From IMG/VR virus record IMGVR_UViG_3300028840_001395, positions 124,001 through 188,000 of that record: a DNA stretch of 64,000 nt. One strand, written 5' to 3'. The stretch is from a virus. Under the pieces are notes generated by a model that ran no database searches, was not told the DNA's origin, and was given only the letters and a program-made list of their open reading frames with translations. This document shows, in pieces, positions 23,164 through 30,636 of the stretch (position 1 is its first letter; each line of letters starts with the position of its first letter). The translations under genes were made by a program, and so were the position numbers.

Positions 23164-23642
23164 TGTCCCGAGAGAAGAAGAACACAGGGAACCGGCCCGG
23201 CAAGAAGAAGCCGGGCCGGTCTTCCCCCATTGGCCCAAGTCCAGAACCTCGGACTGCCCTGGACGAAGAACCTGGCTCCAAGGCCCGCCTCCGACTACAG
23301 AGGGCTGCGTGCGAAGAGATTGCCGAGCAGATCGAGGAGGCCGGGTTCCAGGCCGAGTGCCGGTCGGGCACCGTCTACGTCTGGTCTGACAGTGACCACA
23401 TCGCCACATTGTCCTGGCGCAAGAAGCAGGGCTGGTGCCTCATGGTCAGGCAACCGGCAACCTACACCCGCCATGACCTCGGACACGCAATCGAAGAGAT
23501 GCGTCGTTGTCAGGCGGGTATCTTGGCTGTGAACAAGGCCTGGGAGAGATACAAGAAATCCAAGACGAACAAGAACTGGGCCGAGTATCAGGGTGCGCTG
23601 GCGGCGCACTTCTTCCGGCTCTACACGGGAGGGAACGAATGA
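23163..23642 (+). CDS. Hypothetical protein, 159 aa
   Basis: The GTG start at 23163 shares one base with the preceding stop. The first 40 residues are Lys/Pro/Gly-rich and probably disordered (REKKNTGNRPGKKKPGRSS). The rest is a compact alpha/beta region with YVWSDSDHIATLSWRKK and a helical end. I recognise no family. Confidence 0.7.
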   Translation: MSREKKNTGNRPGKKKPGRSSPIGPSPEPRTALDEEPGSKARLRLQRAACEEIAEQIEEAGFQAECRSGTVYVWSDSDHIATLSWRKKQGWCLMVRQPATYTRHDLGHAIEEMRRCQAGILAVNKAWERYKKSKTNKNWAEYQGALAAHFFRLYTGGNE

Positions 23643-23875
23643 GCCTGCTCGAAGGCAAGTCCAAGGCCGAACTCGACTTCATCAAGGAGTCCGCTCGCAC
23701 CTACCTGGTGAGCTGGGCCGACAAGCAGATCCGGCGAGGCCAGATGCCACAGGAATTCGCCAATGCCGATGTCTTTCTGGAGTTCGCCCAGAGCAAGGGC
23801 TGGGTCTCCAAGACGGAGCCGTTCAAGGTGCTGGCCAAGGGCTTCCAGACGGCGGCAGCGTTCCTCCGGAGGTAG
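23639..23875 (+). CDS. Hypothetical protein, 78 aa
   Basis: Starts at the ATG at 23639 through an ATGA overlap. MSLLEGKSKAELDFIKESARTYLVSWADKQI suggests two or three helices, and a basic patch near the end is compatible with nucleic-acid or protein binding. Unknown function. Confidence 0.7.
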   Translation: MSLLEGKSKAELDFIKESARTYLVSWADKQIRRGQMPQEFANADVFLEFAQSKGWVSKTEPFKVLAKGFQTAAAFLRR

Positions 23876-23878
23876 GTC

Positions 23879-24232
23879 ATGGCCGATGAAGAAGCTCCTT
23901 GCTGTCGGAAGTGGCGCAAGGCTCGCGCTCAGGCACAAGCCTGGGCCGCAACTACGAATGTCCTGGTCGGGGGCATCCCCCGCTACATCCACCAGATGTT
24001 CGACATCGCCTGCCGACACGACCCGAACTTCGCAGCGGTGATGCGTCTCGGCACACGGGACAGGTGCCCGTGCCAGGAATCCCCCTACCCCGAAGCCATG
24101 CGGGAGTTGTTCCGCAGGATGGTGTCCAGCGGGATGAAGTACAACCCGGACGGCCCACGCGCCCTCGACTTCGACAAGATGTGCGACCTGGCCAACGACA
24201 TCGCACGCGAGAGAGGTCTCATAGATGAGTGA
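23879..24232 (+). CDS. Hypothetical protein, 117 aa
   Basis: Contains CC near the N-terminus (EEAPCCRKWRKARAQAQAW) and CPC in the middle (TRDRCPCQESPY). Mostly helical. It overlaps the next gene by 8 bp. No family recognised. Confidence 0.7.
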   Translation: MADEEAPCCRKWRKARAQAQAWAATTNVLVGGIPRYIHQMFDIACRHDPNFAAVMRLGTRDRCPCQESPYPEAMRELFRRMVSSGMKYNPDGPRALDFDKMCDLANDIARERGLIDE

Positions 24233-24659
24233 GAAGAAGATCGTCATCCCGACCCCCGAGCAGGTCGAATCCATCACCAACCCCTCACCCCCTTCGGGGG
24301 GCTGGATGATGTGCGAGTACTCGGGCATGGAGATACTCAAGGTGCCCTCCGACATCCAGGACAAGAGCTACGACGACCTCACCGACCAGGACTCCGAGTG
24401 CCTCCGGCAGATGATCAAGAAGCCCCAAGACCACTGGGTCACCACACGCGAGGGCCTGCGGGTCGGGGACAAGATTCTGTGCTTCATGGCCCTGGAGCAC
24501 TGGTACTGGGCGACGGTCTCCGAGCTTGACGAGGATGGTGGTCTGGCCATGTCTCCCGATGCCGGGCTGGCCTTTGAGCTTGAGTTCTCCGACGATGACC
24601 GCCACTGCTGGGTGACTCCGGGTGCGATGAACCTGGAAGCCCTGGAGAAGTGCCGATGA
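24225..24659 (+). CDS. DRHCW-family protein, copy 1 (144 aa)
   Basis: The C-terminal half has VGDKILCFMALEHWYWATVSEL and DDDRHCWVTPGAMNLEALEKC. The next gene contains the same order of motifs, so the two are tandem paralogs. The pattern (GDKI, Trp-rich strand, D-D/Q-DRHCW) suggests a small beta barrel of SH3 or PUA type, but I cannot name the family. An unknown N-terminal 70 residues precede it. Confidence 0.72.
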   Translation: MSEKKIVIPTPEQVESITNPSPPSGGWMMCEYSGMEILKVPSDIQDKSYDDLTDQDSECLRQMIKKPQDHWVTTREGLRVGDKILCFMALEHWYWATVSELDEDGGLAMSPDAGLAFELEFSDDDRHCWVTPGAMNLEALEKCR

Positions 24660-25297
24660 CCGACGAGAAGAAGCCCACCCCTCCGGGTGACGATGAGGAA
24701 GACGACGATCTCGACCTCCTGAACCTGGGTGAGTTGCAACCCGGCGAAGCCTACGTGGCCGATGAGCCCAAGTTCGTCGGAAAGATCCCGCCTCGCAAGG
24801 ATCTGCCCATCAAGCCCAAGAGACACTTCCACCACTGCAAGGCTCCCGATCATCCAGGGATCGACTTCCCCGACGATCCAGAGCCTCGCATCCTCGGTCC
24901 GGACGAGCCGAAGCCCGAGCTGTTCGGCTTCGAGGCCGTGGAGGTTCAGGGGACACCCATCGTCCGGGTGCCCGAGGATCTCCAGAATCGTGACCCCGAC
25001 AGCTTCAGCGAATCCGAGCGGGCACGCCTGAAGGCGCTGGTCGATGACCCCTACGAGCATTGCCTCAAGTCCTTCGATGACCTGAAAGTCGGGGACAAGA
25101 TCATGTCCCTCGGGTTCGCCGGGTGGAACTGGTCCGTCGTGGATGAGCTTCGCCCCGAGCGGAAGAACGGCTCCGCGCTCAGCCCTGGCGGCAAGACCCT
25201 CTACATGCTGATGTTCGACCAGGACGACCGCCACTGCTGGGCCTGCATCGGGTCCGGCAACCTGATCGGTCTCAAGCGCCTGCGGATACAGCGATGA
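24656..25297 (+). CDS. DRHCW-family protein, copy 2 (213 aa)
   Basis: Starts at the ATG at 24656 (ATGA overlap). An acidic N-terminus (DDEEDDDLDLL) is followed by a Pro-rich linker. The C-terminal domain VGDKIMSLGFAGWNWSVVDEL and DQDDRHCWACIGSGNLIGLKRL is a paralog of the gene before it. It ends with ATGA into the next gene. Function unknown. Confidence 0.72.
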   Translation: MTDEKKPTPPGDDEEDDDLDLLNLGELQPGEAYVADEPKFVGKIPPRKDLPIKPKRHFHHCKAPDHPGIDFPDDPEPRILGPDEPKPELFGFEAVEVQGTPIVRVPEDLQNRDPDSFSESERARLKALVDDPYEHCLKSFDDLKVGDKIMSLGFAGWNWSVVDELRPERKNGSALSPGGKTLYMLMFDQDDRHCWACIGSGNLIGLKRLRIQR

Positions 25298-25578
25298 GCA
25301 AGATCACCTGGGAACCTGTCCACCCCATCCACCACAACAAGCGAGCCGGAGGCAAGCTCCCCAAGAGCTACACCGAGGTCGCCCATATCGGGGATGTGAT
25401 TCTGTTCAAGAGCAAGACCCGCATCCGAGCTGGACTACCGCTCACGGGCTGCGACATGACGGCCACGCCGAAGAAGGGTCAGACCCTCAACGAGGTCGCC
25501 AGAATCGTGGCCCGGCGGGTCCAGGCCGAGGTGGACATCCTGGCTCAACGGTTCCAGAGGGGCTTACTGCGGCCCTGA
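25294..25578 (+). CDS. Hypothetical protein, 94 aa
   Basis: A basic protein with VAHIGDVILFKSKTR, perhaps a short beta barrel, and a helical end (NEVARIVARRVQAEVDILAQRF). It is the last gene of the unit. Its stop region lies within the next phage-type promoter. Confidence 0.7.
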   Translation: MSKITWEPVHPIHHNKRAGGKLPKSYTEVAHIGDVILFKSKTRIRAGLPLTGCDMTATPKKGQTLNEVARIVARRVQAEVDILAQRFQRGLLRP

Positions 25579-25590
25579 ATGGAGTAGTCT
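25562..25590 (+). promoter_or_regulatory. Phage-type promoter, plus strand, separated from its gene by an HNH insertion
   Basis: GCTTAC (25562-25567), 17 bp, TAGTCT (25585-25590). The next plus-strand gene starts only at 26222. The 630-bp gap holds an HNH endonuclease on the opposite strand, so the promoter was probably closer to the exonuclease gene before the insertion. Confidence 0.72.
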
Positions 25591-25625
25591 GGAGTGAAGG
25601 GAGGGCCACAGATGCCTGCTAGAGT

Positions 25626-26174
25626 CTATTCCCGAATGAAACTCTTGACCCGATTCTTGAAGTCTTCAGGGATGGATTCTAGGGCGCAGACTTCTTCCAG
25701 AAGCCCTATGGCTTTCGACACCCGGTCCTCCAATCTGGCGACGGCATGACGACGTTTACGAACCATGTCACGGGAATTTTGGGCTTTGGTGCCCTTCCAG
25801 AGGTGATCTGGATTGCAACAACGAGGGTTGTCGCAAGTATGACAGACCGCGAATCCTGTGGGGTACTCCTGGTTTTGGATAGCCCAAGCAGCCCGATGGG
25901 CACCGATGGGTTTACCGTTGATCATGAACTGCCCATACCCGTGCTTGTTGGTGCTGGCAGTCCATTCCCAACACTCTTGCGGAGAACCTTTTGCCACCTT
26001 ACTCCAAAATCTCTTCTTCAGAGCAGGGTCACTAAGTTGTTGGGGTTCATTCCGATAGGGAGTCCTCCCGTTGTAGCAGCTTTTACAAAGTCCCTTGCAA
26101 TACAGCTTGATGATGCCCCCGAATCTTCCTCGGGAACCCCACTCACGCCCACACTTTTTGCAGCTCCCACCCAT
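25626..26174 (-). CDS. HNH homing-type endonuclease
   Basis: 182 residues. CKKCGREWG and GLCKSCYNG are N-terminal zinc knuckles. ECWEWTASTNKHGYGQF, AHRAAWAIQNQEYPTG and CHTCDNPRCCNPDHLWKGT form the HNH core, followed by NSRDMVRKR, as in free-standing phage HNH endonucleases. Base composition is clearly lower in GC than its neighbours, a sign of transfer. It has its own host-type promoter and lies antisense between a plus-strand promoter and gene. Confidence 0.93.
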   Translation of the reverse strand: MGGSCKKCGREWGSRGRFGGIIKLYCKGLCKSCYNGRTPYRNEPQQLSDPALKKRFWSKVAKGSPQECWEWTASTNKHGYGQFMINGKPIGAHRAAWAIQNQEYPTGFAVCHTCDNPRCCNPDHLWKGTKAQNSRDMVRKRRHAVARLEDRVSKAIGLLEEVCALESIPEDFKNRVKSFIRE

Positions 26175-26180
26175 ACCAAT

Positions 26181-26209
26181 AGGATAGCCCCTTTTATTGG
26201 TGTTGTCAA
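26181..26209 (-). promoter_or_regulatory. Host-type promoter of the HNH endonuclease gene
   Basis: On the minus strand TTGACA (complement of 26204-26209), 17 bp, TATCCT (complement of 26181-26186), only 7 bp from the ATG at 26174. The leader is very short or absent. Confidence 0.68.
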
Positions 26210-26221
26210 GGATAGTGCCTG

Positions 26222-26776
26222 ATGGAAACCTACATCAGTATCGATGTCGAAGCGGACGGACCCATTCCCGGAGAATTCTCAATGCTTTCCTTGGGGGCGG
26301 CAGCATTCTCTCTCGGAAATCGAACTCCCCTTTCTACATTTGGGGCCAATCTGAAGACCCTTCCTGATGCCTCGACCCACCCGTCAACGATGGCTTGGTG
26401 GGACAAAAATCAGGAGGCCTGGAAGGAAGCCACCACAGACCCTCGTGACCCTGAAGAAGTGATGAAGGACTTCCAGAGGTGGATGAGAGGGTTGCCTGGT
26501 AAACCCGTTCTTGTGGGCTATCCCATCACTTTCGATTTTTCCTTTGTTTACTGGTACTACGTCCGCTTCGTCGGCTTCCCGGCCCCGTTCAGCTTCTCGG
26601 CCCTCGACCTCAAGACGATGGCGATGGTCAAGATGGGCACCGGCTTCCACACGGCTGCCAAGCGCCGGATGCCGAAGAAGTGGTTCGAGGGCGCTCCGGC
26701 CCACACACACAGGGCGCTCGATGACGCCATCGGCCAGGGAGTCCTGTTCGTGAACATGATGCTCGACAAGGAGTAG
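26222..26776 (+). CDS. DEDD-type 3-prime to 5-prime exonuclease (DnaQ/RNase T fold)
   Basis: 184 residues. SIDVEADG (D8, E10), YPITFDFSFVYW (third Asp) and HRALDDAIGQ (His and fourth Asp) are the DEDDh exonuclease motifs. Substrate, DNA or RNA, is not shown. Codon use is unusual: the first 340 bp are low in GC like the HNH gene, then the sequence turns sharply GC-rich near 26560. This suggests that the 5-prime part came in with the endonuclease. Confidence 0.88.
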   Translation: METYISIDVEADGPIPGEFSMLSLGAAAFSLGNRTPLSTFGANLKTLPDASTHPSTMAWWDKNQEAWKEATTDPRDPEEVMKDFQRWMRGLPGKPVLVGYPITFDFSFVYWYYVRFVGFPAPFSFSALDLKTMAMVKMGTGFHTAAKRRMPKKWFEGAPAHTHRALDDAIGQGVLFVNMMLDKE

Positions 26777-26778
26777 TC

Positions 26779-27228
26779 ATGGCCAAGCCGGACGCTCAGA
26801 CAGGGACAGTCATCCAGGAAACCACCTACGCCGAGTTCCTTCATCCGGACGAAGAGAACCCCGGCCAGGTCGAGTACTCCGAGCGTGAGGTGGATGACCG
26901 CAACCCCCGCGTCCCGCCGGGCTGGCCCGCTGATGCCATTGGTGTCCGCTTCTTCGACCGCATCACCGTGACCTTCACCTACAAGGGCGAGGAGATCACC
27001 TGCACATCCGAACGACGCAACCCGAGCGCCGGGACGACCTTCTACAAGGGTGAGGTGCTCTACCGCTCCGACTTCGACCAGAACAGCGGGCGCTTGCTGG
27101 CCGTCAAGATCCCCACCATCGTCAAGCAGACCATCGAGGCCACGATGCACCGCAACGGCTGGGATGCGGTCATCTACATCGACGGCCTGGCACTGCCGCT
27201 CGACCCCAAGACCGACAAGACGCTCTGA
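26779..27228 (+). CDS. Hypothetical protein, 149 aa
   Basis: Starts two bases after the exonuclease stop. Acidic, beta-rich (FFDRITVTFTYKGEEITCTS). The centre has FYKGEVLYRSDFDQNSG. No recognised domain. Confidence 0.7.
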   Translation: MAKPDAQTGTVIQETTYAEFLHPDEENPGQVEYSEREVDDRNPRVPPGWPADAIGVRFFDRITVTFTYKGEEITCTSERRNPSAGTTFYKGEVLYRSDFDQNSGRLLAVKIPTIVKQTIEATMHRNGWDAVIYIDGLALPLDPKTDKTL

Positions 27229-27425
27229 TGTCCCGAGCACTGACCCAAGAGGAGCGCATCGCCCGCGAGAAGAAGCGTATCAACGCCTGCACCAACCCCA
27301 TCCACGGACTCGGGTTCTACGGCAAGATGGGGTGCGGCCTGTGCGACGCCTGCAAGGCCGTCCAAGCCGAGTTCGACGCCGAAGATGAGCGCGAGGGAAT
27401 CGTGTATCCGAGGGTGTACGTATGA
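27228..27425 (+). CDS. Small Cys-containing protein, 65 aa
   Basis: Has CTNPIHG and MGCGLCDACKAVQ, giving four Cys residues that could bind one metal ion. The N-terminus is a charged helix (LTQEERIAREKKRI). A C-G-L-C-D-A-C pattern recurs as CGKCDAC in the gene at 27760. Function unknown. Confidence 0.7.
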   Translation: MSRALTQEERIAREKKRINACTNPIHGLGFYGKMGCGLCDACKAVQAEFDAEDEREGIVYPRVYV

Positions 27426-27760
27426 GCGAGTTCCGACTCATCCTGAGCTTCGCCTACCTCGACCCCCTCGTGGCCGTTATCAGAGACGAGCCGGAGTGGG
27501 AGTCCGTTGAGCCTTATGAGGAGGACTTCCGGTTCGCCAGCGAGGACAAAGCCCGAGAGATGTACAACGAGGCCAAGGCGATTCTGGCCGACCCGAAGGC
27601 GAGCGATGATGACCCTACCCAGGCCCAGCAGGACTTCGTCACGAAGCACGGGATCGGGATGCGCGACTTCGACGGCAACGACATGGAAGACGCCAAGCTC
27701 GCTCTGATCGAAATCGTGGACTTCCTGCGGGTCGAGAATCTGATCGAGGAGGAGGAATGA
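27422..27760 (+). CDS. Hypothetical acidic protein, 112 aa
   Basis: Starts by ATGA overlap. The sequence is strongly acidic and ends in EEEE. No Cys or membrane segment. No recognised family. Confidence 0.7.
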   Translation: MSEFRLILSFAYLDPLVAVIRDEPEWESVEPYEEDFRFASEDKAREMYNEAKAILADPKASDDDPTQAQQDFVTKHGIGMRDFDGNDMEDAKLALIEIVDFLRVENLIEEEE

Positions 27761-28263
27761 TGAGTCAGTTGACCGGCGTGCATCTGATCGCCGCCGAACG
27801 TGCCCGACAGCGCAAGGACGAAGGCTGGGACGAACATCACGACAGCGAGCACGCGGATGGTGAGATGGCCCTCGCTGCTGCGTGCTACGCAATCGTGGAC
27901 GCCGATGCCGTCGCCCACAAGGGCTTCCTCGATGACCTCTGGGGAATGCTCTGGCCCACGACGGGATGGAGCATCAAGTGGTGGAAGCCGAAGGATCCCC
28001 TCCGCAACCTCGTCCGGGCCGGGGCGCTCATCGCCGCCGAGATCGACCGACGACTGCGGGCGGGCGAGAAGATGCTGCCTCGCCGTGGTGAAGTGGAGGA
28101 TCTCATCCTCGACCTGCTCCGACAGAAGGACGGCACCCTCCGCGAGAGGGGCCACTTCTGCACCAACCTCCAAGAGGAAGATGGACACTCGGGGCTCGTC
28201 GCCTGCGGCAAGTGCGATGCCTGTGAGGCGTTCGACGCTCTGACGGCTCTCGTGGTAGACTGA
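27760..28263 (+). CDS. Conserved phage protein with ERxRQxxxEGW-type helical core
   Basis: The pattern LIAAERARQRKDEGWDEHHDSEH, ALAAACYA, then WPTTGWSIKWWKPKDPLRNLVRAGALIAAEIDR is that of a phage protein family often annotated as hypothetical. Its Glu-rich helices recall all-alpha NTP pyrophosphatases. An extra C-terminal part has CTNLQEE and CGKCDACEAF. Enzyme activity is not established. The second of two tandem ATGs (27757, 27760) has better Shine-Dalgarno spacing. Confidence 0.72.
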   Translation: MSQLTGVHLIAAERARQRKDEGWDEHHDSEHADGEMALAAACYAIVDADAVAHKGFLDDLWGMLWPTTGWSIKWWKPKDPLRNLVRAGALIAAEIDRRLRAGEKMLPRRGEVEDLILDLLRQKDGTLRERGHFCTNLQEEDGHSGLVACGKCDACEAFDALTALVVD

Positions 28264-28271
28264 AGACCTAC

Positions 28272-28347
28272 GCGGCCAGGGACCCCACCTAGCAGGCAGC
28301 ATGGGGTGTGCGGTGCCCTTCCCCCTATCCACCGCCTCCCTGGCCGC
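28272..28347 (+). ncRNA. Candidate structured RNA with a perfect three-way junction
   Basis: Three perfect stems nest without overlap. P1 is GCGGCCAGGGA (28272-28282) with 28337-28347. P2 is CCCCA/TGGGG (28283-28287, 28302-28306). P3 is GCGGTG/CACCGC (28310-28315, 28330-28335). Both hairpin loops have 14 nt, and only 4 nt are unpaired at the junction. It begins 9 bp after the stop of the 27760 gene and no open frame covers it. No hammerhead core or tRNA feature is present. It could be a processed 3-prime RNA or a leader for the 28415 gene. Confidence 0.5.
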
Positions 28348-28414
28348 TCTTCCCCATGCCCCAGCATCCACCAATAGAAGTCCTTTCACGACGATCTAGC
28401 AGGAGGGTGCTGAT

Positions 28415-28651
28415 ATGCCCAAGTTCCGGGTGCTCCACCTCAACCGCGTAGGCGACGATTTCGTAGTCTCTTCCGGGGTGGGACGCATCATCGAAGCGGA
28501 CTCGGAACACTGGGCTATCCGAACGGTTGCGGATGACCTCGGAATACCGCCCCGCTGGTTCAAGGCTGAACGCCTCATCCTGTCTGATGCCGACCGTCAA
28601 TGGTATCTCTCCTCCACTACCAGAGTGACGGCTCCCATCCGAAGAATCTGA
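28415..28651 (+). CDS. Hypothetical protein, 78 aa
   Basis: Good Shine-Dalgarno (AGGAGGG) upstream. MPKFRVLHLNRVGDDFVV is followed by a probable alpha/beta region. No family recognised. It is separated from the preceding gene by the structured RNA candidate and from the next by a phage-type promoter. Confidence 0.7.
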   Translation: MPKFRVLHLNRVGDDFVVSSGVGRIIEADSEHWAIRTVADDLGIPPRWFKAERLILSDADRQWYLSSTTRVTAPIRRI

Positions 28652-28670
28652 CAGACAATCTCTTCGAGGG

Positions 28671-28699
28671 TCTTATCTCCCCGCGTGGGGGAGTAGTCT
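28671..28699 (+). promoter_or_regulatory. Phage-type promoter, plus strand
   Basis: TCTTAT (28671-28676), 17 bp, TAGTCT (28694-28699), then AGGTG. It drives the TrpF-like gene and the two small genes after it. Confidence 0.78.
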
Positions 28700-28726
28700 A
28701 GGTGTCATCGCCTCCTTTCTCGGTTC

Positions 28727-28772
28727 GGGGGCGAGGCCACCGGGGCAATGCTGTCAGCGGGGCCTCGCCCCC
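28727..28772 (+). promoter_or_regulatory. Strong leader hairpin upstream of the TrpF-like gene
   Basis: A 12-bp perfect stem, GGGGGCGAGGCC (28727-28738) with 28761-28772, followed by TTCCTCTT. It lies between the promoter at 28671 and the start at 28807, so it could act as an attenuator or protect the 5-prime end. Confidence 0.5.
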
Positions 28773-28806
28773 TTCCTCTTGGGGGTAAGATGAGTAGGGA
28801 CGAACG

Positions 28807-29529
28807 ATGAAGCTGGAACGCATCACCATCACGGGACTCGACAGGAAGACGGACGTGTTCCGCCTGGAGAGGATCGCCAAGGGCTTCTGGCCCCTGCCGG
28901 AGTTCGGTATCCTGGCCAGTCCCTCGCGGGCGGGCAAAGACCCGCGCTACCCGAGGATGGATGAGATCAAGAGGTGGCTCGGTCACGCCCGGCTGTTCAA
29001 GATGGCCGTCCACGTCTGCGGACGTTTCTCGCGGAAGCCGGGGGAGTTCTTCGAGACCATCGGGGAGCACTCCCGCTTCTTCGAGCGGATGCAGTGGAAC
29101 GTGGCCCCGTCGCACCTCAAGCCGAAGGCGGTCACGGAGATGGCCATGAGGGCGTCGGAGGGGCAGCACACGGTCATCGTCCAGATACGGGACGAAGCCA
29201 GCGTCGAGCTTCTCCGCACCCTCCAGGACAACCATGTCTCGGCACAACCGCTGTTCGACGCCTCTGGTGGTCGGGGCGTGCCGTTCGAGACGGTGCAGGA
29301 GCCGCTTGACATCCCCGCAGAGGGACGTTGGACGGGCTACGCGGGTGGAATCACCCCCGAGACCGTTTCGGGCGTCCTGGAGCGCCTGGAGGCCGAGCTT
29401 CCGAAGGACCAGCCGGTCTGGATCGACATGGAGACCGGCGTGCGGACCGACGACTGGCTCGACCTGGACAAGGTGCAGGAGGTTCTCTGCCGCTGCTTCA
29501 TCTTCATGCAGGAGCAGAAGCGATCATGA
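28807..29529 (+). CDS. Phosphoribosylanthranilate isomerase-like TIM-barrel protein
   Basis: 240 residues. ITGLDRKTDV and FGILASPSRAGKDPRY at the N-terminus, LFDASGGRGVPF near residue 155, GYAGGITPETV and VWIDMETGVRTDDWLDLDKV near the end follow the TrpF layout (KxCGI..., DS..GGTGxxFDW, LAGGLxPxNV, GVDVSSGVE..G.KD). The phosphate-binding loops are kept, but the usual catalytic Cys region is changed (HVCGRF). It may bind or isomerise a phosphoribosyl compound, which would fit phosphoribosyl chemistry elsewhere in the window. Confidence 0.68.
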   Translation: MKLERITITGLDRKTDVFRLERIAKGFWPLPEFGILASPSRAGKDPRYPRMDEIKRWLGHARLFKMAVHVCGRFSRKPGEFFETIGEHSRFFERMQWNVAPSHLKPKAVTEMAMRASEGQHTVIVQIRDEASVELLRTLQDNHVSAQPLFDASGGRGVPFETVQEPLDIPAEGRWTGYAGGITPETVSGVLERLEAELPKDQPVWIDMETGVRTDDWLDLDKVQEVLCRCFIFMQEQKRS

Positions 29530-29741
29530 GCAAGCTACGCGACTGGTGGGCCAAGACCAAGACGGCGCGGGACATCATCGTCTGCGTCCTGATCCTCGCG
29601 CTCATCGCCATCTTCGGCTATGTCCAGTACGTCAAGCAGGACTGCCGTGACCTCTGCAAGGCGGAGGGTTTCGACAGCGGTGAGGGCTTCCACGCCGAGT
29701 GCAAGTGCATCACCTACACGCCCTACGCGGGAGAGTGGTGA
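29526..29741 (+). CDS. Single-pass membrane protein, 71 aa
   Basis: Starts by ATGA overlap. Residues about 16-36 (DIIVCVLILALIAIFGYVQYV) form one membrane helix with a basic N-terminal side. The C-terminal part has three Cys (QDCRDLCKAEG and ECKC) and may lie outside the cytoplasm with disulfides. Unknown function. Confidence 0.75.
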   Translation: MSKLRDWWAKTKTARDIIVCVLILALIAIFGYVQYVKQDCRDLCKAEGFDSGEGFHAECKCITYTPYAGEW

Positions 29742-29744
29742 ACA

Positions 29745-29927
29745 ATGCCCGTCGAACGCAACCCCGCCTACACCCAACTCTCGACCGAGGAGTTGAAAAA
29801 GTCCCTCAACGAAGCCCAAAAGGCCCTGCTCCGCGACGAACGCACCAGCATCTCTTCGGATGACCCGGTGTACCGGAGATGGTCGGAGTTGTGCTGGGAG
29901 GAGCGGTGCCGGAGGGCGCTGGCCTAG
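29745..29927 (+). CDS. Hypothetical helical protein, 60 aa
   Basis: YTQLSTEELKKSLNEAQKALLRDE is a charged helix. The C-terminal half is Trp/Cys/Arg-rich. It meets the opposite-strand gene 29924-30247 end to end with overlapping stops. Confidence 0.68.
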   Translation: MPVERNPAYTQLSTEELKKSLNEAQKALLRDERTSISSDDPVYRRWSELCWEERCRRALA

Positions 29928-30247
29928 CTACGCGAGATTTCGATGAAGGGCTGAGCCTCAAAGGGCTTCCCGAGCCTTCCGCCCTTGATCATGTAACCCA
30001 CGATCCCACTGATACCCCACTCGCTGGTCGTGCTGTCTGCCACCCACGAACGGGAAGGGGATAGGGCATCCCCCGAGATCCCAGAGCGCATGTTCCATCT
30101 GACAGAACCTCGGACATAGCCCCGGTCACGACCATGCTTGATGAGGAAGGCATCAATCTGTTTGAGGTTGATGGAGCCACCCTGCGACCCCAGAGGGACA
30201 CGCGCAGCCTCCAGATAGCGTCGGGCTACCCGGTCTGCCATGTTCAT
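29924..30247 (-). CDS. Hypothetical protein with ADRVARRYL N-terminal motif, 107 aa
   Basis: The start, MNMADRVARRYLEA, resembles the N-termini of the proteins at 55196-56032 (MNTAERIAARWLGA) and 56029-56457 (RRRVASRYV). The rest is unrelated to those. The shared amphipathic start may be a targeting or cleaved leader segment. It overlaps the gene at 30244 by ATGA. Confidence 0.7.
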   Translation of the reverse strand: MNMADRVARRYLEAARVPLGSQGGSINLKQIDAFLIKHGRDRGYVRGSVRWNMRSGISGDALSPSRSWVADSTTSEWGISGIVGYMIKGGRLGKPFEAQPFIEISRS

Positions 30248-30636
30248 CGGTCGTCCTCGACCTCGACCTGGAAGTCTCTGTCGAACAGGCCGTCCTCAAG
30301 GATCACATCCACCGCATCATCTTCCCGAGTCGTGACCGTGAACTGTGCGTGGACGCGGATACCACTCCTCTCGGGCTGGATGACGTTCCGGTCACTCGAC
30401 GTGTCCAACCTGGCGTTGATACGCCGAGGAATGAGGTCAGCAGATTTCTGGATGAGATCCCTGGCATCGGTGAGAAGTTCGATCAGCCCGTCAGTGGACA
30501 TGAGATCCCTGAACTCGACCATGATGTCGAAGCTGATGTAGAACTGACGGGAGTGGGGAATGTAGATCTTGCACTTGTTGCTCCAACGAGTCGCCGTCTT
30601 GGCGATGGTTGGCCCCCACTGTTCGCCCAAGCCCAT
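30244..30636 (-). CDS. Hypothetical protein, 130 aa
   Basis: A beta-rich protein with IYIPHSRQFYISFDIMVEF, RVHAQFTVTTREDDAVDV and an acidic end. No recognised domain. It is the first gene of a two-gene minus-strand unit in a mainly plus-strand area. Confidence 0.68.
   Translation of the reverse strand: MGLGEQWGPTIAKTATRWSNKCKIYIPHSRQFYISFDIMVEFRDLMSTDGLIELLTDARDLIQKSADLIPRRINARLDTSSDRNVIQPERSGIRVHAQFTVTTREDDAVDVILEDGLFDRDFQVEVEDDR

Noticed and set aside
23295-25234. Several minus-strand frames of 100-290 codons in 23.3-25.2 kb
   Set aside because: They lie opposite tightly overlapping plus-strand genes with good ribosome sites and lack such sites themselves.
28272-28347. Hammerhead ribozyme
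   Set aside because: The three-way shape fits, but the conserved CUGANGA and GAAA core bases are absent from the junction.
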